Positions 53,387 through 61,667 of a stretch of 64,000 nt of DNA are shown here, piece after piece. Source of the stretch: Clostridiales bacterium (GTDB taxonomy: Bacteria; Bacillota; Clostridia; Oscillospirales; CAG-272). The position numbers and the translations under genes were made by a program. The stretch covers positions 62,001 through 126,000 of the forward strand of contig DULN01000009.1 in the NCBI GenBank assembly GCA_012840355.1, in the 5' to 3' direction. How positions within the stretch are numbered: position 1 is the stretch's first letter; each line of letters begins with the position of its first letter. A model generated the notes under the pieces. That model worked only from the letters and a program-made list of their open reading frames with translations, was not told where the DNA came from and made no database searches.

Positions 53387-54709
53387 TTAATTGTACTTGG
53401 GCAGCCAGTTGCCGTGAGCTTCGATTAGCTCGTCACAGAGCTTGACAATGTCGTCAAGCGACAGTTCGGACGAGGTGTGTGGGTCGAGCATGGCTGCCTG
53501 ATAAATGGCTTCGCGCTTCTTTGTAACTGCGGCTTCGATCGTCATAAGCTGCACGTTGACATGCATCATGTTCAGCGCGGCAAGCTGGGTTGGCAGACGG
53601 CCGAAATAGCAACCCTGTACGCCCGCATGGTTTACAAGGCACGGGACCTCGACGCAAGCCTCGCGCGGCAGGTTCTCGATAAGGCCGGTGTTGAGCACGT
53701 TACCGCCGATCTTGAAAGGCTTGTCGGTCAATATCGCGTCCATGATGTACGACGCATACTCATGCGTGCGCCTATGCGTGACGTTACCGTTTACATACTG
53801 CTCGCGCGCAGCTTTCCAGCCCGCGATCTGGGCTACGCAGCGCCTCGGATACTCGTCGAGCGGGATGTGGTAACGCTCGATGAGCTCAGGGTATTTCGAC
53901 TTGATGAAATAGCAGTTGTACTCGGCGTTGTGCTCGCTCGACTCGGTGCAGTAGTAGCCGAATCTGCGGATGTATTCATAGCGGACAAGGTCCCAAGATT
54001 TCGAGTTGGGATTTTCAAGCTCCGCAATGGCTCTGCGGCGAACCTCGGGATAAAGGTCGGTGCCGTCGGCGTTGCGCAGCTCAAGCAGCCACGCCATGTG
54101 GTTGATGCCGCCTATGCGCTCGTAAAGCGGTTCCTTCCACGGAATGCCCAGGGCATGCAGCAGCCCACGCGAGCAGACCTGCACGCTGTGGCAAAGGCCG
54201 ACGGTCTTAACGCCCGTGTAGCGAAGCATAAAGCCGGTCAGCATCGCCATCGGGTTTGTGTAGTTCAAGAACCACGCATCGGGGCAGACTTCCTCCATGT
54301 CGCGCGCGAAATCTTCGAGAACCGGGATAGTGCGCAGCGCACGGAAAATACCGCCTATGCTATGAGTGTCGCCGATCGTCTGGCGCAGGCCGTACTTTTT
54401 GGGCACCTCAAAGTCGATGATCGTGCAGGGGTCATAGCCGCCAACCTGGATTGCGTTGACGACAAAGTCCGCGCCCTTCAGCGCCGCCTTCCGGTTTTCG
54501 ACGCCGAGATACTTTTCGATTTTTGCCCTGTTATTGTTGATGTTCTGGTTGAGCGCGCAGACCATTATGTAGGATTCTTCAAGGCGCTCGGGGTCAATGT
54601 CATAGAGCGCAATCGTGCTGTCACGCAGCGATTCGGTAAGCATACAGTCGCCGAGCACGTTTTTGGCAAATACCGTGCTGCCGGCACCCATAAAAGTAAT
54701 CTTCGGCAT
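53387..54709 (-). CDS. Glycoside hydrolase family 4 protein (alpha-galactosidase/alpha-glucosidase type)
   Basis: 440 aa from ATG 54709, 8 bp after GGAGG; a TTG six bases upstream is less likely. GH4 enzymes use NAD and a divalent metal to cleave by oxidation-elimination. NAD site MGAGSTVFAKNVLGD, NYTNPMAMLT, metal-binding CHSVQ, GINHMAWLLEL, and VEVPCLVNHAGV. The GINHxxW form is typical of the MelA/AglA branch. It acts in the cytoplasm on sugars or sugar phosphates. It is divergent from a DeoR-type regulator that probably controls it. Confidence 0.92.
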   Translation of the reverse strand: MPKITFMGAGSTVFAKNVLGDCMLTESLRDSTIALYDIDPERLEESYIMVCALNQNINNNRAKIEKYLGVENRKAALKGADFVVNAIQVGGYDPCTIIDFEVPKKYGLRQTIGDTHSIGGIFRALRTIPVLEDFARDMEEVCPDAWFLNYTNPMAMLTGFMLRYTGVKTVGLCHSVQVCSRGLLHALGIPWKEPLYERIGGINHMAWLLELRNADGTDLYPEVRRRAIAELENPNSKSWDLVRYEYIRRFGYYCTESSEHNAEYNCYFIKSKYPELIERYHIPLDEYPRRCVAQIAGWKAAREQYVNGNVTHRRTHEYASYIMDAILTDKPFKIGGNVLNTGLIENLPREACVEVPCLVNHAGVQGCYFGRLPTQLAALNMMHVNVQLMTIEAAVTKKREAIYQAAMLDPHTSSELSLDDIVKLCDELIEAHGNWLPKYN

Positions 54710-54810
54710 TGACAAAACCTCCGTCTCGGGTCCGCCCCAATTTGTGGGCTGCGAACCGCAGTTTTATTTTTTTCTCCAGTTTTTCCGCTTTTCGGCTTAT
54801 GACATTTTAT

Positions 54811-54838
54811 ATTATATCACCATGTTTACGAAAGTCAA
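54811..54838 (-). promoter_or_regulatory. Promoter of the GH4 gene
   Basis: Minus strand TTGACT (54838-54833), 16-bp spacer ending in TGA (extended -10), perfect TATAAT (54816-54811), 102 bp before the start codon. Confidence 0.6.
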
Positions 54839-54860
54839 GTGAAGATTAGGTGAAGATTAA
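54839..54860. repeat. Tandem 11-bp direct repeat next to the GH4 -35 box
   Basis: GTGAAGATTAG (54839-54849) and GTGAAGATTAA (54850-54860) abut directly upstream of the GH4 promoter. One DNA turn per unit suits an activator or repressor site of the neighbouring DeoR protein. Confidence 0.45.
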
Positions 54861-54919
54861 ACATTCTACTTAACACGGCAAATAGTTATAATTGACCGTC
54901 AAAAAATGCGTAAAAACCG

Positions 54920-54948
54920 TTGATATTCGGTAATGTATGATGTATGAT
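54920..54948 (+). promoter_or_regulatory. Possible promoter of the DeoR-type gene
   Basis: TTGATA (54920-54925), 17-bp spacer, TATGAT (54943-54948), 58 bp before the start codon. Confidence 0.45.
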
Positions 54949-55006
54949 CGTTATAAAACGCCAACAACTACAAAAATAGCTAAGTTTATTATATGGAGGA
55001 TAAGTT

Positions 55007-55780
55007 ATGTTTATTGAAGAAAGGCACAGGGCAATTCTGGAAATCATCGCCGAGAAAGGCAGGATTAGCACAAGCGAAATCAAAAACCTTTTCGGCGTCG
55101 GGTACGAGACCGCAAAGCGCGACTTGCGGCTACTTGAGCAAAAAGGGCTTCTCAAGCGAGTTTACGGCGGCGCGATACCGCTCGTGGGCTACGGTGTCGG
55201 CAAACCCGCGGGCGTAACCTGCCGCGACTATAATGAGGTAAGGCCCGATTATCTTGCGGTTGCAAAACGCGCGGCATTGTTTGTCGAAAACGGCGACATT
55301 ATATTCATCTCAGCCGCGACGGTTGGCTGGTTTATGCTCGGTTTTTTGCCCCGCGAGTATAGTTTGCGCATAGTCGTCAACTCGACGATTTTGGCCGAGG
55401 AGCTGCGCAAAAACAAAAACTTCAAAGTCGTAATGCTCGGCGGGGAGCTTGACGAGAAGGGCAACTCATATGGCATGTATGCGCGCGAGATACTGCGCGG
55501 GATGCGTATTGACAAAGCATTCGTCACATCGGCTTACATTTCGCCGACGTTCGGGCTTTCGGTGCAAAGCGAGAGTCGCGCGGAGTTTTTGCGCCTTGTG
55601 CTCGACTGCTCGCGCAAAGCCTTCGGCCTTTATCCGACCGCAAAAATCGGGGCGGAGAGCGCAATTTCGATTTGCCCTGCCTCGCGCCTGCACACGCTTA
55701 TAACCGACAGCGACATAAGCGAGGAGGACATCGCCGCATTCTGCGAGCTTGGCGTTGAAGTTGTTACCGTCTCTCCTTAA
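55007..55780 (+). CDS. DeoR/GlpR family transcriptional regulator
   Basis: 257 aa. N-terminal winged helix: GRISTSEIKNLFGVGYETAK then RDLRLLEQKGLLKRVYGGA, the DeoR signature. The C-terminal DeoRC sensor (about 75-235) binds a sugar phosphate and has MLGGELDEKGNSY and KAFVTSAYIS. GGAGG lies 8 bp before the ATG. It is divergent from GH4, so it probably senses a phosphosugar made by or feeding into that enzyme. A terminator follows, so it is a single gene. Confidence 0.92.
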   Translation: MFIEERHRAILEIIAEKGRISTSEIKNLFGVGYETAKRDLRLLEQKGLLKRVYGGAIPLVGYGVGKPAGVTCRDYNEVRPDYLAVAKRAALFVENGDIIFISAATVGWFMLGFLPREYSLRIVVNSTILAEELRKNKNFKVVMLGGELDEKGNSYGMYAREILRGMRIDKAFVTSAYISPTFGLSVQSESRAEFLRLVLDCSRKAFGLYPTAKIGAESAISICPASRLHTLITDSDISEEDIAAFCELGVEVVTVSP

Positions 55781-55787
55781 GAAAATA

Positions 55788-55820
55788 CTAAAAAACGCGG
55801 GTTTCGCCCACGTTTTTTAG
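55788..55820. terminator. Intrinsic terminator after the DeoR-type gene
   Basis: CTAAAAAACG, GGG, loop, CCC, CGTTTTTTAG: about 13 bp with one mismatch, A- and T-rich at both ends. Confidence 0.8.
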
Positions 55821-55875
55821 AGTTTAATAAAATTTTTGAACCAAACATTCCGATATGCGTTATTATATATGAAGC

Positions 55876-56262
55876 ATGCTTCAAAACGCCGGCGGGGAGG
55901 TGGCTTCCTTAAAAAAGCCGTACGAAGAAGTAGCGGCGGAAAACCAAGCTTGGCTTTACCGCTACATATGCCACTTGCTCGGGAAAAGCGGACCGGCTGC
56001 CGAGGACCTTTTACAAGAAACGCTTATCAAATGTTTTAAAGCCTATGGCAGCTATGTCGAGCAGGGTTCGCTTGAAGCTTGGCTTTCAAGCGTGGCCCGC
56101 AACACCGTGATGTCGTATCTGCGCAGCCGCAATAGGTTTGACATAATCTCACTAAGCAGCAGCGGCATTCTTGACTGCGGGCCTTACAAAATCGCCTACG
56201 CTGATGCGTATGTTGACGCAGACGAAACGATTAATTTAAAGTGCTGCTTTACGATGAATTAA
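55876..56262 (+). CDS. Truncated sigma-70 family protein, region 2 only
   Basis: 128 aa from ATG 55876, whose ribosome-binding site is poor; GTG 55900 is an alternative. Region 2 of an ECF-type sigma factor is clear: NQAWLYRYICHLLG, AAEDLLQETLIKCFKAYGSY, EQGSLEAWLSSVARNTVMSY and LRSRNRF. Full-length relatives continue about 60 residues more with region 4, which binds the -35 element. Here the protein stops shortly after DADETINLK and the next bases are already the argF terminator. Either region 4 was lost by deletion or it works as a regulator of core polymerase. Probably decayed. Confidence 0.65.
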   Translation: MLQNAGGEVASLKKPYEEVAAENQAWLYRYICHLLGKSGPAAEDLLQETLIKCFKAYGSYVEQGSLEAWLSSVARNTVMSYLRSRNRFDIISLSSSGILDCGPYKIAYADAYVDADETINLKCCFTMN

Positions 56263-56267
56263 AAAGC

Positions 56268-56297
56268 GCGGCGGAGCGTAATGCTCCGCCGCAGTTT
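56268..56297. terminator. Bidirectional terminator of the arginine operon
   Basis: GCGGCGGAGC (56268-56277), loop GTAAT, GCTCCGCCGC (56283-56292), flanked by A5 on the left and AGTTTTTAG on the right. It ends the arg operon on the minus strand and the sigma-fragment gene on the plus strand. Confidence 0.85.
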
Positions 56298-57206
56298 TTA
56301 GCTCATCAGCTTAACCAATATCGCTTTTTGAATATGCAGCCGGTTTTCTGCCTCATCGAAGATTTCGTTCGCGTGCCGCTCGAAGACGTCGGTTGTAATC
56401 TCCTCCTCGCGGTGCGCGGGCAGACAATGCTGCACAATCGCGTCCGGCTTTGCCAGCGCCTCAATCTCGGCGTTTATCTGATAGCCTTGGAATTCCTTTC
56501 TGCGCTGCTCGGCCTCATCCTCCATGCCCATCGACGCCCAAACGTCGGTGTAAAGCACGTCGGAGTCTTTCGCCGCTTCTCGCACGTCCTCCGTTAATAT
56601 AAACTTGCCGGGATAGTTTTTTGCAAACTCCAGCGCGTCGGGATGCGGCAGGTGGTTTTTCGGGCAGGCGACAGCCACCGTCATACCGACCGTAAGCCCG
56701 CCGACGATAAGCGAGTTTGCCACATTGTTGCCGTCGCCTATAAAGCAGAGCTTTAACCCCTCGAGCGTGCCCTTGTACTCGCGGATTGTCATAAGGTCCG
56801 CGAGCACTTGGCAGGGATGCTCATAGTCGGTAAGCCCGTTAATTACCGGCACTCCCGAGTATTTCGCGAGGTCCTCGACCTCTTTTTGCGAAAAGGTTCG
56901 TATCATTATCGCGTCGACATACCTTCCCAGCACGCGCGCCGTATCTTCCACCGGCTCGCCGCGCCCTATCTGAAGGTCGCGCGCCGACAAAAACAGCGCA
57001 TAGCCACCAAGCTGGTACATGCCGACTTCAAACGACACGCGCGTGCGCGTCGAGGACTTCTGAAATATCATGCCGAGCGTCTTGCCCGCAAGATATGGGT
57101 GGGCTATGCCGTTTTTTCGCTCGTATTTTAGCTGCTCGGCAAGATTTAATAAATCGTCTATGTCGGCCTTTGAAAGGTCGGCCATTTTAAGAAGGCTCCG
57201 CTTCAT
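56298..57206 (-). CDS. argF: Ornithine carbamoyltransferase
   Basis: 302 aa. Makes citrulline from ornithine and carbamoyl phosphate. Carbamoyl-phosphate loop SSTRTRVSFE, MIRTF, GLTDYEHPCQVLADL, DVWASMG and HCLPAHREEEI with the substrate Cys. The start overlaps the argD stop as ATGA. It is the last gene of the operon and anabolic by context, since no arcA or arcC is nearby. Confidence 0.95.
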   Translation of the reverse strand: MKRSLLKMADLSKADIDDLLNLAEQLKYERKNGIAHPYLAGKTLGMIFQKSSTRTRVSFEVGMYQLGGYALFLSARDLQIGRGEPVEDTARVLGRYVDAIMIRTFSQKEVEDLAKYSGVPVINGLTDYEHPCQVLADLMTIREYKGTLEGLKLCFIGDGNNVANSLIVGGLTVGMTVAVACPKNHLPHPDALEFAKNYPGKFILTEDVREAAKDSDVLYTDVWASMGMEDEAEQRRKEFQGYQINAEIEALAKPDAIVQHCLPAHREEEITTDVFERHANEIFDEAENRLHIQKAILVKLMS

Positions 57207-58417
57207 TTTTCACACCTCTGGCTGCCGCCAAGCACGGCTTCTAGTATCTTAAGACCTGCGTCAAGCTCATCGTATGTAATCGTCAGCGGCGGGAGGAACC
57301 GCAAAACATTCGACCCTGCCGAAAGGATCAAAAGCCCCATCTCGCAGCATTTTTTCACATACTCGCGCGGGTCGCCGTCAATCTCCACGCCGGTCATAAG
57401 CCCCAGCCCCCGCACTTCTCGCACGATTGGGATGTTCATATCTTTAATCCGGGCGCGTAAATACTCTCCTTTGTCGCGCACCGAACGCAGGAATGCCTGG
57501 TCTTTTACCCTGCGCACCACCTCGAGCGCTCCGGCGCAAGCGGCGGGGTTGCCGCCGAATGTCGAGCCGTGGTCGCCGGGCCCGAGCACTGTAGCAAATT
57601 TATCATTGCACATAAACGCCCCGATTGGAAGCCCGCCGCCGAGGCCCTTTGCGACCGTCACGATGTCAGGCTCGATGCCGTAATTTTGGCATGTGAGGAA
57701 CCTGCCGGTCCGCCCAATGCCGGTCTGCACCTCATCGACGATAAGCGCTATGTCATGCTCGCGGCAAAGCTCCTCGACGTCGCGCAGGTACGCCCCGCGC
57801 AGGAAATTGACACCGCCCTCGCCTTGGATTATCTCAATCATAAGCCCGCAGACATCGGGCGTCATCGCTTCTTTCAGCGCATCAATGTCGTTTGGCTCCA
57901 CATATTTGAAGCCCTCGGTATAAGGCGCAAAATCCACATGGAACTTATCCTGACCGGTCGCGGCGAGCGTCGTAATCGTGCGCCCGTGGAACGAGTTTTT
58001 CAGCGTAATTATCGTCGCGCGGGTGTTGCCCGGCTTTCCAAAGCCGTACTTGTCGCGGCTGTATTTGCGCGCAAGCTTTATCGCGCCCTCGTTCGCCTCG
58101 GCGCCGGAGTTGCAAAAAAACACTTTTGACATGCCGGTGGCAGCCGTAAGCTCGCGAGCCAGCTCTGCCATTTTAGGCGCGACATAGTAATTTGACATAT
58201 GCGCGAACTTGCCGAGCTGCTCGGTCACAGCCGCGGTCCAGCCCTCATCGCAGAGCCCAAGCGAGTTGACGCCAATCCCCGATGTGAAGTCTATATATTT
58301 ACGTCCGTCGCAATCGTAAACAGTAGCGTTTTTGCCGTGGGATATTGCAACGGGCAGCCGCCCGTAGGTACCCATCACATATTCGGCATCAAGCCCCAAA
58401 TAATAAGCGTTGTTCAT
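57203..58417 (-). CDS. argD: Acetylornithine aminotransferase
   Basis: 404 aa. Class III PLP aminotransferase forming N-acetylornithine. CNSGAEANEGAIKLARKY, FHGRTITTLAATGQDKF, LIVDEVQTGIGRTG and the PLP Lys in TVAKGLGGGLPIGAF. Start ATG 58417 follows AAGAGGTAG. 74 bp separate it from argB, a gap with a GC-rich hairpin (58456-58481). Confidence 0.95.
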   Translation of the reverse strand: MNNAYYLGLDAEYVMGTYGRLPVAISHGKNATVYDCDGRKYIDFTSGIGVNSLGLCDEGWTAAVTEQLGKFAHMSNYYVAPKMAELARELTAATGMSKVFFCNSGAEANEGAIKLARKYSRDKYGFGKPGNTRATIITLKNSFHGRTITTLAATGQDKFHVDFAPYTEGFKYVEPNDIDALKEAMTPDVCGLMIEIIQGEGGVNFLRGAYLRDVEELCREHDIALIVDEVQTGIGRTGRFLTCQNYGIEPDIVTVAKGLGGGLPIGAFMCNDKFATVLGPGDHGSTFGGNPAACAGALEVVRRVKDQAFLRSVRDKGEYLRARIKDMNIPIVREVRGLGLMTGVEIDGDPREYVKKCCEMGLLILSAGSNVLRFLPPLTITYDELDAGLKILEAVLGGSQRCEK

Positions 58418-58455
58418 ATCTACCTCTTAATGCTACTTTTCGCTTTTCGGCAGAC

Positions 58456-58481
58456 TCGCGGGCGGGGTATAACCCTCCCGC
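58456..58481 (-). other. Hairpin in the argB-argD gap
   Basis: On the minus strand GCGGG, GGG and CCC, CCCGC pair around TTATA with internal mismatches. No T-run follows, so it is not a terminator; it may affect the balance between argB and argD messages. Confidence 0.3.
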
Positions 58482-58491
58482 ACGTAAACCA

Positions 58492-59358
58492 TTACTTTAC
58501 AAACATTGTGCCGATGCCTTCGTCGGAGAACATCTCGATGAGTATTGAATGGAGTATCCGCCCGTCCAAAATGCAAGTGCGCTGGATGCCTTGGGCTATA
58601 GCCTCGGCACAGCAGTTGACTTTCGGGATCATTCCGCCGGTGATGATCCCTTCGGCTATAAGCTGAGGTATTTCAGAAATTTTTACTACCGGTATCAGCG
58701 AGTCTTCGTCTTTGGGGTCGCGCAACACCCCGCGCACGTCGGTAAGAAGCAGGAAGTTTGATGCGCCCAGCGCGACAGCGAGCTTCGATGCGGCGATGTC
58801 GGCGTTTATGTTGTAAGCCGCGCCGTCGTCTACGCCCGCGGCAATCGGCGCAATTACGGGTATATACCCTTTTTCAATCGTGTCCTTAATAATCGACACA
58901 TCGACCGAGGTAATCTCGCCGACGTATCCGTAGTCGCTCATGCCGTCGTCGAGCTTTTTGGCTTTAAGCATGCCGCCGTCGATTCCGCAAAGGCCGACCG
59001 CTTTGCCGCCGATACGCCCGATGAGATTTACTAGGTCTTTGTTCGTCTTGCCGGCGAGTACCATCTGGACGATTTCCATGTCCTCTTCGTCCGTATAGCG
59101 CAAACCGTTGACAAACCGGCTCTCCTTGCCGAGCTTTTTCATCATATCGGTTATCTCCGGGCCGCCGCCGTGGACGAGCACGACATGGATGCCGACCAGC
59201 GATAAAAGAACGATGTCGGAAATAACCGCCTCATTCAATCCGGGGTTATACATCGCGCTTCCGCCGTATTTGATTACAACGGTTTTTCCCGTATACTTCT
59301 GTATATACGGCAGCGCCTGCGTGAGTATCCGAGCTTTATCCATGTTCGATATAAACAT
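58492..59358 (-). CDS. argB: Acetylglutamate kinase
   Basis: 288 aa from ATG 59358, 7 bp after GAGGGC; the frame is open ten codons further up but without a good site. Phosphorylates N-acetylglutamate. VVIKYGGSAM (catalytic Lys), LVHGGGPEI, VNGLRYTDEEDMEIV and GGMIPKVNCCAEAI. The N-terminal helix needed for Arg-sensitive hexamers is present (MFISNMDKARILTQALPY), so Arg feedback inhibition is likely. Confidence 0.95.
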   Translation of the reverse strand: MFISNMDKARILTQALPYIQKYTGKTVVIKYGGSAMYNPGLNEAVISDIVLLSLVGIHVVLVHGGGPEITDMMKKLGKESRFVNGLRYTDEEDMEIVQMVLAGKTNKDLVNLIGRIGGKAVGLCGIDGGMLKAKKLDDGMSDYGYVGEITSVDVSIIKDTIEKGYIPVIAPIAAGVDDGAAYNINADIAASKLAVALGASNFLLLTDVRGVLRDPKDEDSLIPVVKISEIPQLIAEGIITGGMIPKVNCCAEAIAQGIQRTCILDGRILHSILIEMFSDEGIGTMFVK

Positions 59359-59371
59359 AACTTTGCCCTCT

Positions 59372-60607
59372 TTAGCTTCTATAATCACCGTTTATCCGGA
59401 CGTACTCGTAGCTTAAGTCGCAGCCCCATGCGGTGGCAGAAGCTTTGCCGCATTTGCAGTCAACATCAATATATATGTAGTCGCAGGACAGGATTTCCTT
59501 TGCCTTCTCTTCGTCGACCTCTATCGCGCAACCGTTTTTGCAAACGTCGATTTCCCCGGCTTTGGACTTAAACTTTAGATCCACTTTATAGGGGTCAAAC
59601 TCAACGCCCGCATACCCGAGCGCACAGATTATTCTACCCCAGTTGGCGTCTGCGCCGAACATCGCGGTTTTGACCAGCGGCGACTTTATAACCGATTTCG
59701 CAAGCTTCTTTGCTCCCTCTTTGTCATAGTAGTTTCTGACCGTGCACTCAAGCAGCTTTGTCGCTCCCTCGCCATCGGCGGCAATCGCTTTCGCCATGTT
59801 CGTGCAGATTTGCAACAGCGCCGCGCGGAACGTTTCGTAATCCTCGCCTTCAGGAGCCGTTATTGCCGCATTATTAGCCATGCCAGACGCGAGGATTATA
59901 ACCATGTCGTTAGTCGAGGTGTCGCCGTCGACGCTTACCATGTTGAAAGTGTCGGCAACTACCGACCGCAACGCCTCGCGCAGCGGGGCGGGCTCAATCC
60001 CCGCGTCTGTGGTTATAAACCCTAGCATCGTCGCCATATTTGGCTCAATCATTCCCGAGCCTTTGCAAATGGCGCCAATTTTGACCTTTTTACCGCCGAG
60101 CGTAAACTCGCAGGCGAACTCTTTCGGCCTTGTGTCTGTCGTCATAATCGCATTCGCGGCAGCATATGAAGCCATCTCGCCGTATGCAAGCTGCTCCGCA
60201 AGCTCGGGTATGGCGCTTATTATGATTTCCACGGGCAGCGGCAATCCAATCACACCCGTCGACGCGACTATGATGTCTTCTTCTTTTATTCCAAGGTGCT
60301 CAGAAAGCGCCTTGCAAGTAAGGTTTGCCTTCTCAAACCCATCCACGGTGCAGGCGTTGGCGTTGCCGCTGTTGCAGATTATAGCCTGCGCATATCCGTC
60401 GGCAATATGCTCGCGCGTGACTCCCACGGGCGCGGCATACACTTTGTTTGTAGTAAAAACTCCTGCTGCGGCGCAGCGGCAGTCGGCAACTATCAGCGCA
60501 AGGTCGCGCCGCGATTTGTTTTTGCGCAAGCCCGCATGGATTCCGGATGCCCTAAAACCTGCCGGCGCGGTAACACCGCCCGGTATTTCTTTTATTGCTG
60601 TATCCAT
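59372..60607 (-). CDS. argJ: Glutamate N-acetyltransferase/amino-acid acetyltransferase
   Basis: 411 aa. The Ntn-fold enzyme recycles acetyl groups from acetylornithine to glutamate. It is made as one chain and cleaves itself before Thr in GEGATKLLECTV (about residue 190). VTAPAGFRASGIHAGLRKN, NSGNANACT and DANWGRIICALGY are typical. With ArgJ no separate argA or argE is needed, and none is seen here. Confidence 0.95.
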   Translation of the reverse strand: MDTAIKEIPGGVTAPAGFRASGIHAGLRKNKSRRDLALIVADCRCAAAGVFTTNKVYAAPVGVTREHIADGYAQAIICNSGNANACTVDGFEKANLTCKALSEHLGIKEEDIIVASTGVIGLPLPVEIIISAIPELAEQLAYGEMASYAAANAIMTTDTRPKEFACEFTLGGKKVKIGAICKGSGMIEPNMATMLGFITTDAGIEPAPLREALRSVVADTFNMVSVDGDTSTNDMVIILASGMANNAAITAPEGEDYETFRAALLQICTNMAKAIAADGEGATKLLECTVRNYYDKEGAKKLAKSVIKSPLVKTAMFGADANWGRIICALGYAGVEFDPYKVDLKFKSKAGEIDVCKNGCAIEVDEEKAKEILSCDYIYIDVDCKCGKASATAWGCDLSYEYVRINGDYRS

Positions 60608-60621
60608 AACGCCTCACAAAC

Positions 60622-61656
60622 TCAGATTATTGCGGGTGGCACGAGCAAGCCTGCTGCCTCGTCAAGCCCGAAACGGATGTTCATGTTCTGTATCGCCTGG
60701 CCTGCCGCGCCCTTTACCACATTGTCTATAACCGATGAAATTATAAGCGTATGGGTGCGAGCGTCAACGTGCAGCGAAATATCGCAGAAGTTCGAACAGC
60801 GCACATTCCTTATCTCGGCATAACTACCTTGGGGCATCACCCTTACGAACCGCTCGCCATGGTAAAACTCGACGTAATGCTTATGTACCTCGTCGAGCCC
60901 GATGCCCTCTGTGAGCCGGCAGTAAATCGTCGACTCAATGCCGCGGTTTATCGGCAAAAGGTGCGGCACGAAAGTAACGCTCACCTTTTCGCTCGCCAGC
61001 TCCGAAACCGTCTGCTCGATTTCAGGCGTGTGCCTATGGCAGCCGGCTTTGTATGCCGAAAGGCTTTCGTTTGCCTCCGGGAAATGCGTATTTTGGGTTG
61101 GGCTGCGCCCTGCCCCGGTGACGCCCGATTTTGAGTCTATTACAATACCCTCTAAAGAAATAACCTTGTTTTTTATTGCCGGCGCAAGCCCAAGCGCTAT
61201 AGAGGTCGGATAGCAGCCGGGGTTGCCTATAATATCGGCAGTTTTAATTCTCTCGCGGTAAAGCTCGGGCAACCCGTAGACTGCTTTTTTGTGCAGCTCG
61301 GGCTTTTTGTAGTCAAGCCCGTACCAATTCTTATAGTCCGCCTCATCATAGAGCCTAAAATCGGCCCCGAGGTCAACGAACACTTTCCCGGCGTCTACGC
61401 ATTTTTCGGCTATCTCCTCCGAAAGCCCATGCGGCAGCGAGGCGAACACGACGTCGGACGCGGCAATTACCTCGTCTTCGTTTGCCAGCTTCATATCGCA
61501 AAGCTTCGCAAGCCCGGGGTATACCTCAGAGATTGCTTTACCCTCAAATGACACCGAGGACAGAGCCGCGAGCCTTACCCCCGGGTGGCAAGTGAGCAGC
61601 CTTACAAGCTCCATACCCGCATAACCAGTTGCGCCGATTATTCCGACCGAAACCAT
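60622..61656 (-). CDS. argC: N-acetyl-gamma-glutamyl-phosphate reductase
   Basis: 344 aa. NADPH-dependent reduction of acetylglutamyl phosphate. VGIIGATGYAGMELVRLL for the cofactor, active-site Cys in IIGNPGCYPTSIALGLAP, and SKSGVTGAGRSP. It follows argH by 11 bp and precedes argJ by 14 bp. Confidence 0.95.
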   Translation of the reverse strand: MVSVGIIGATGYAGMELVRLLTCHPGVRLAALSSVSFEGKAISEVYPGLAKLCDMKLANEDEVIAASDVVFASLPHGLSEEIAEKCVDAGKVFVDLGADFRLYDEADYKNWYGLDYKKPELHKKAVYGLPELYRERIKTADIIGNPGCYPTSIALGLAPAIKNKVISLEGIVIDSKSGVTGAGRSPTQNTHFPEANESLSAYKAGCHRHTPEIEQTVSELASEKVSVTFVPHLLPINRGIESTIYCRLTEGIGLDEVHKHYVEFYHGERFVRVMPQGSYAEIRNVRCSNFCDISLHVDARTHTLIISSVIDNVVKGAAGQAIQNMNIRFGLDEAAGLLVPPAII

Positions 61657-61667
61657 CCTTTATAACC

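Noticed and set aside
53477-54712. Long open frame (411 codons) on the plus strand opposite the GH4 gene
   Set aside because: It mirrors a clear GH4 gene, has no ribosome-binding site and a composition rich in Arg, Ala and Val typical of an antisense shadow of GC-biased codons.
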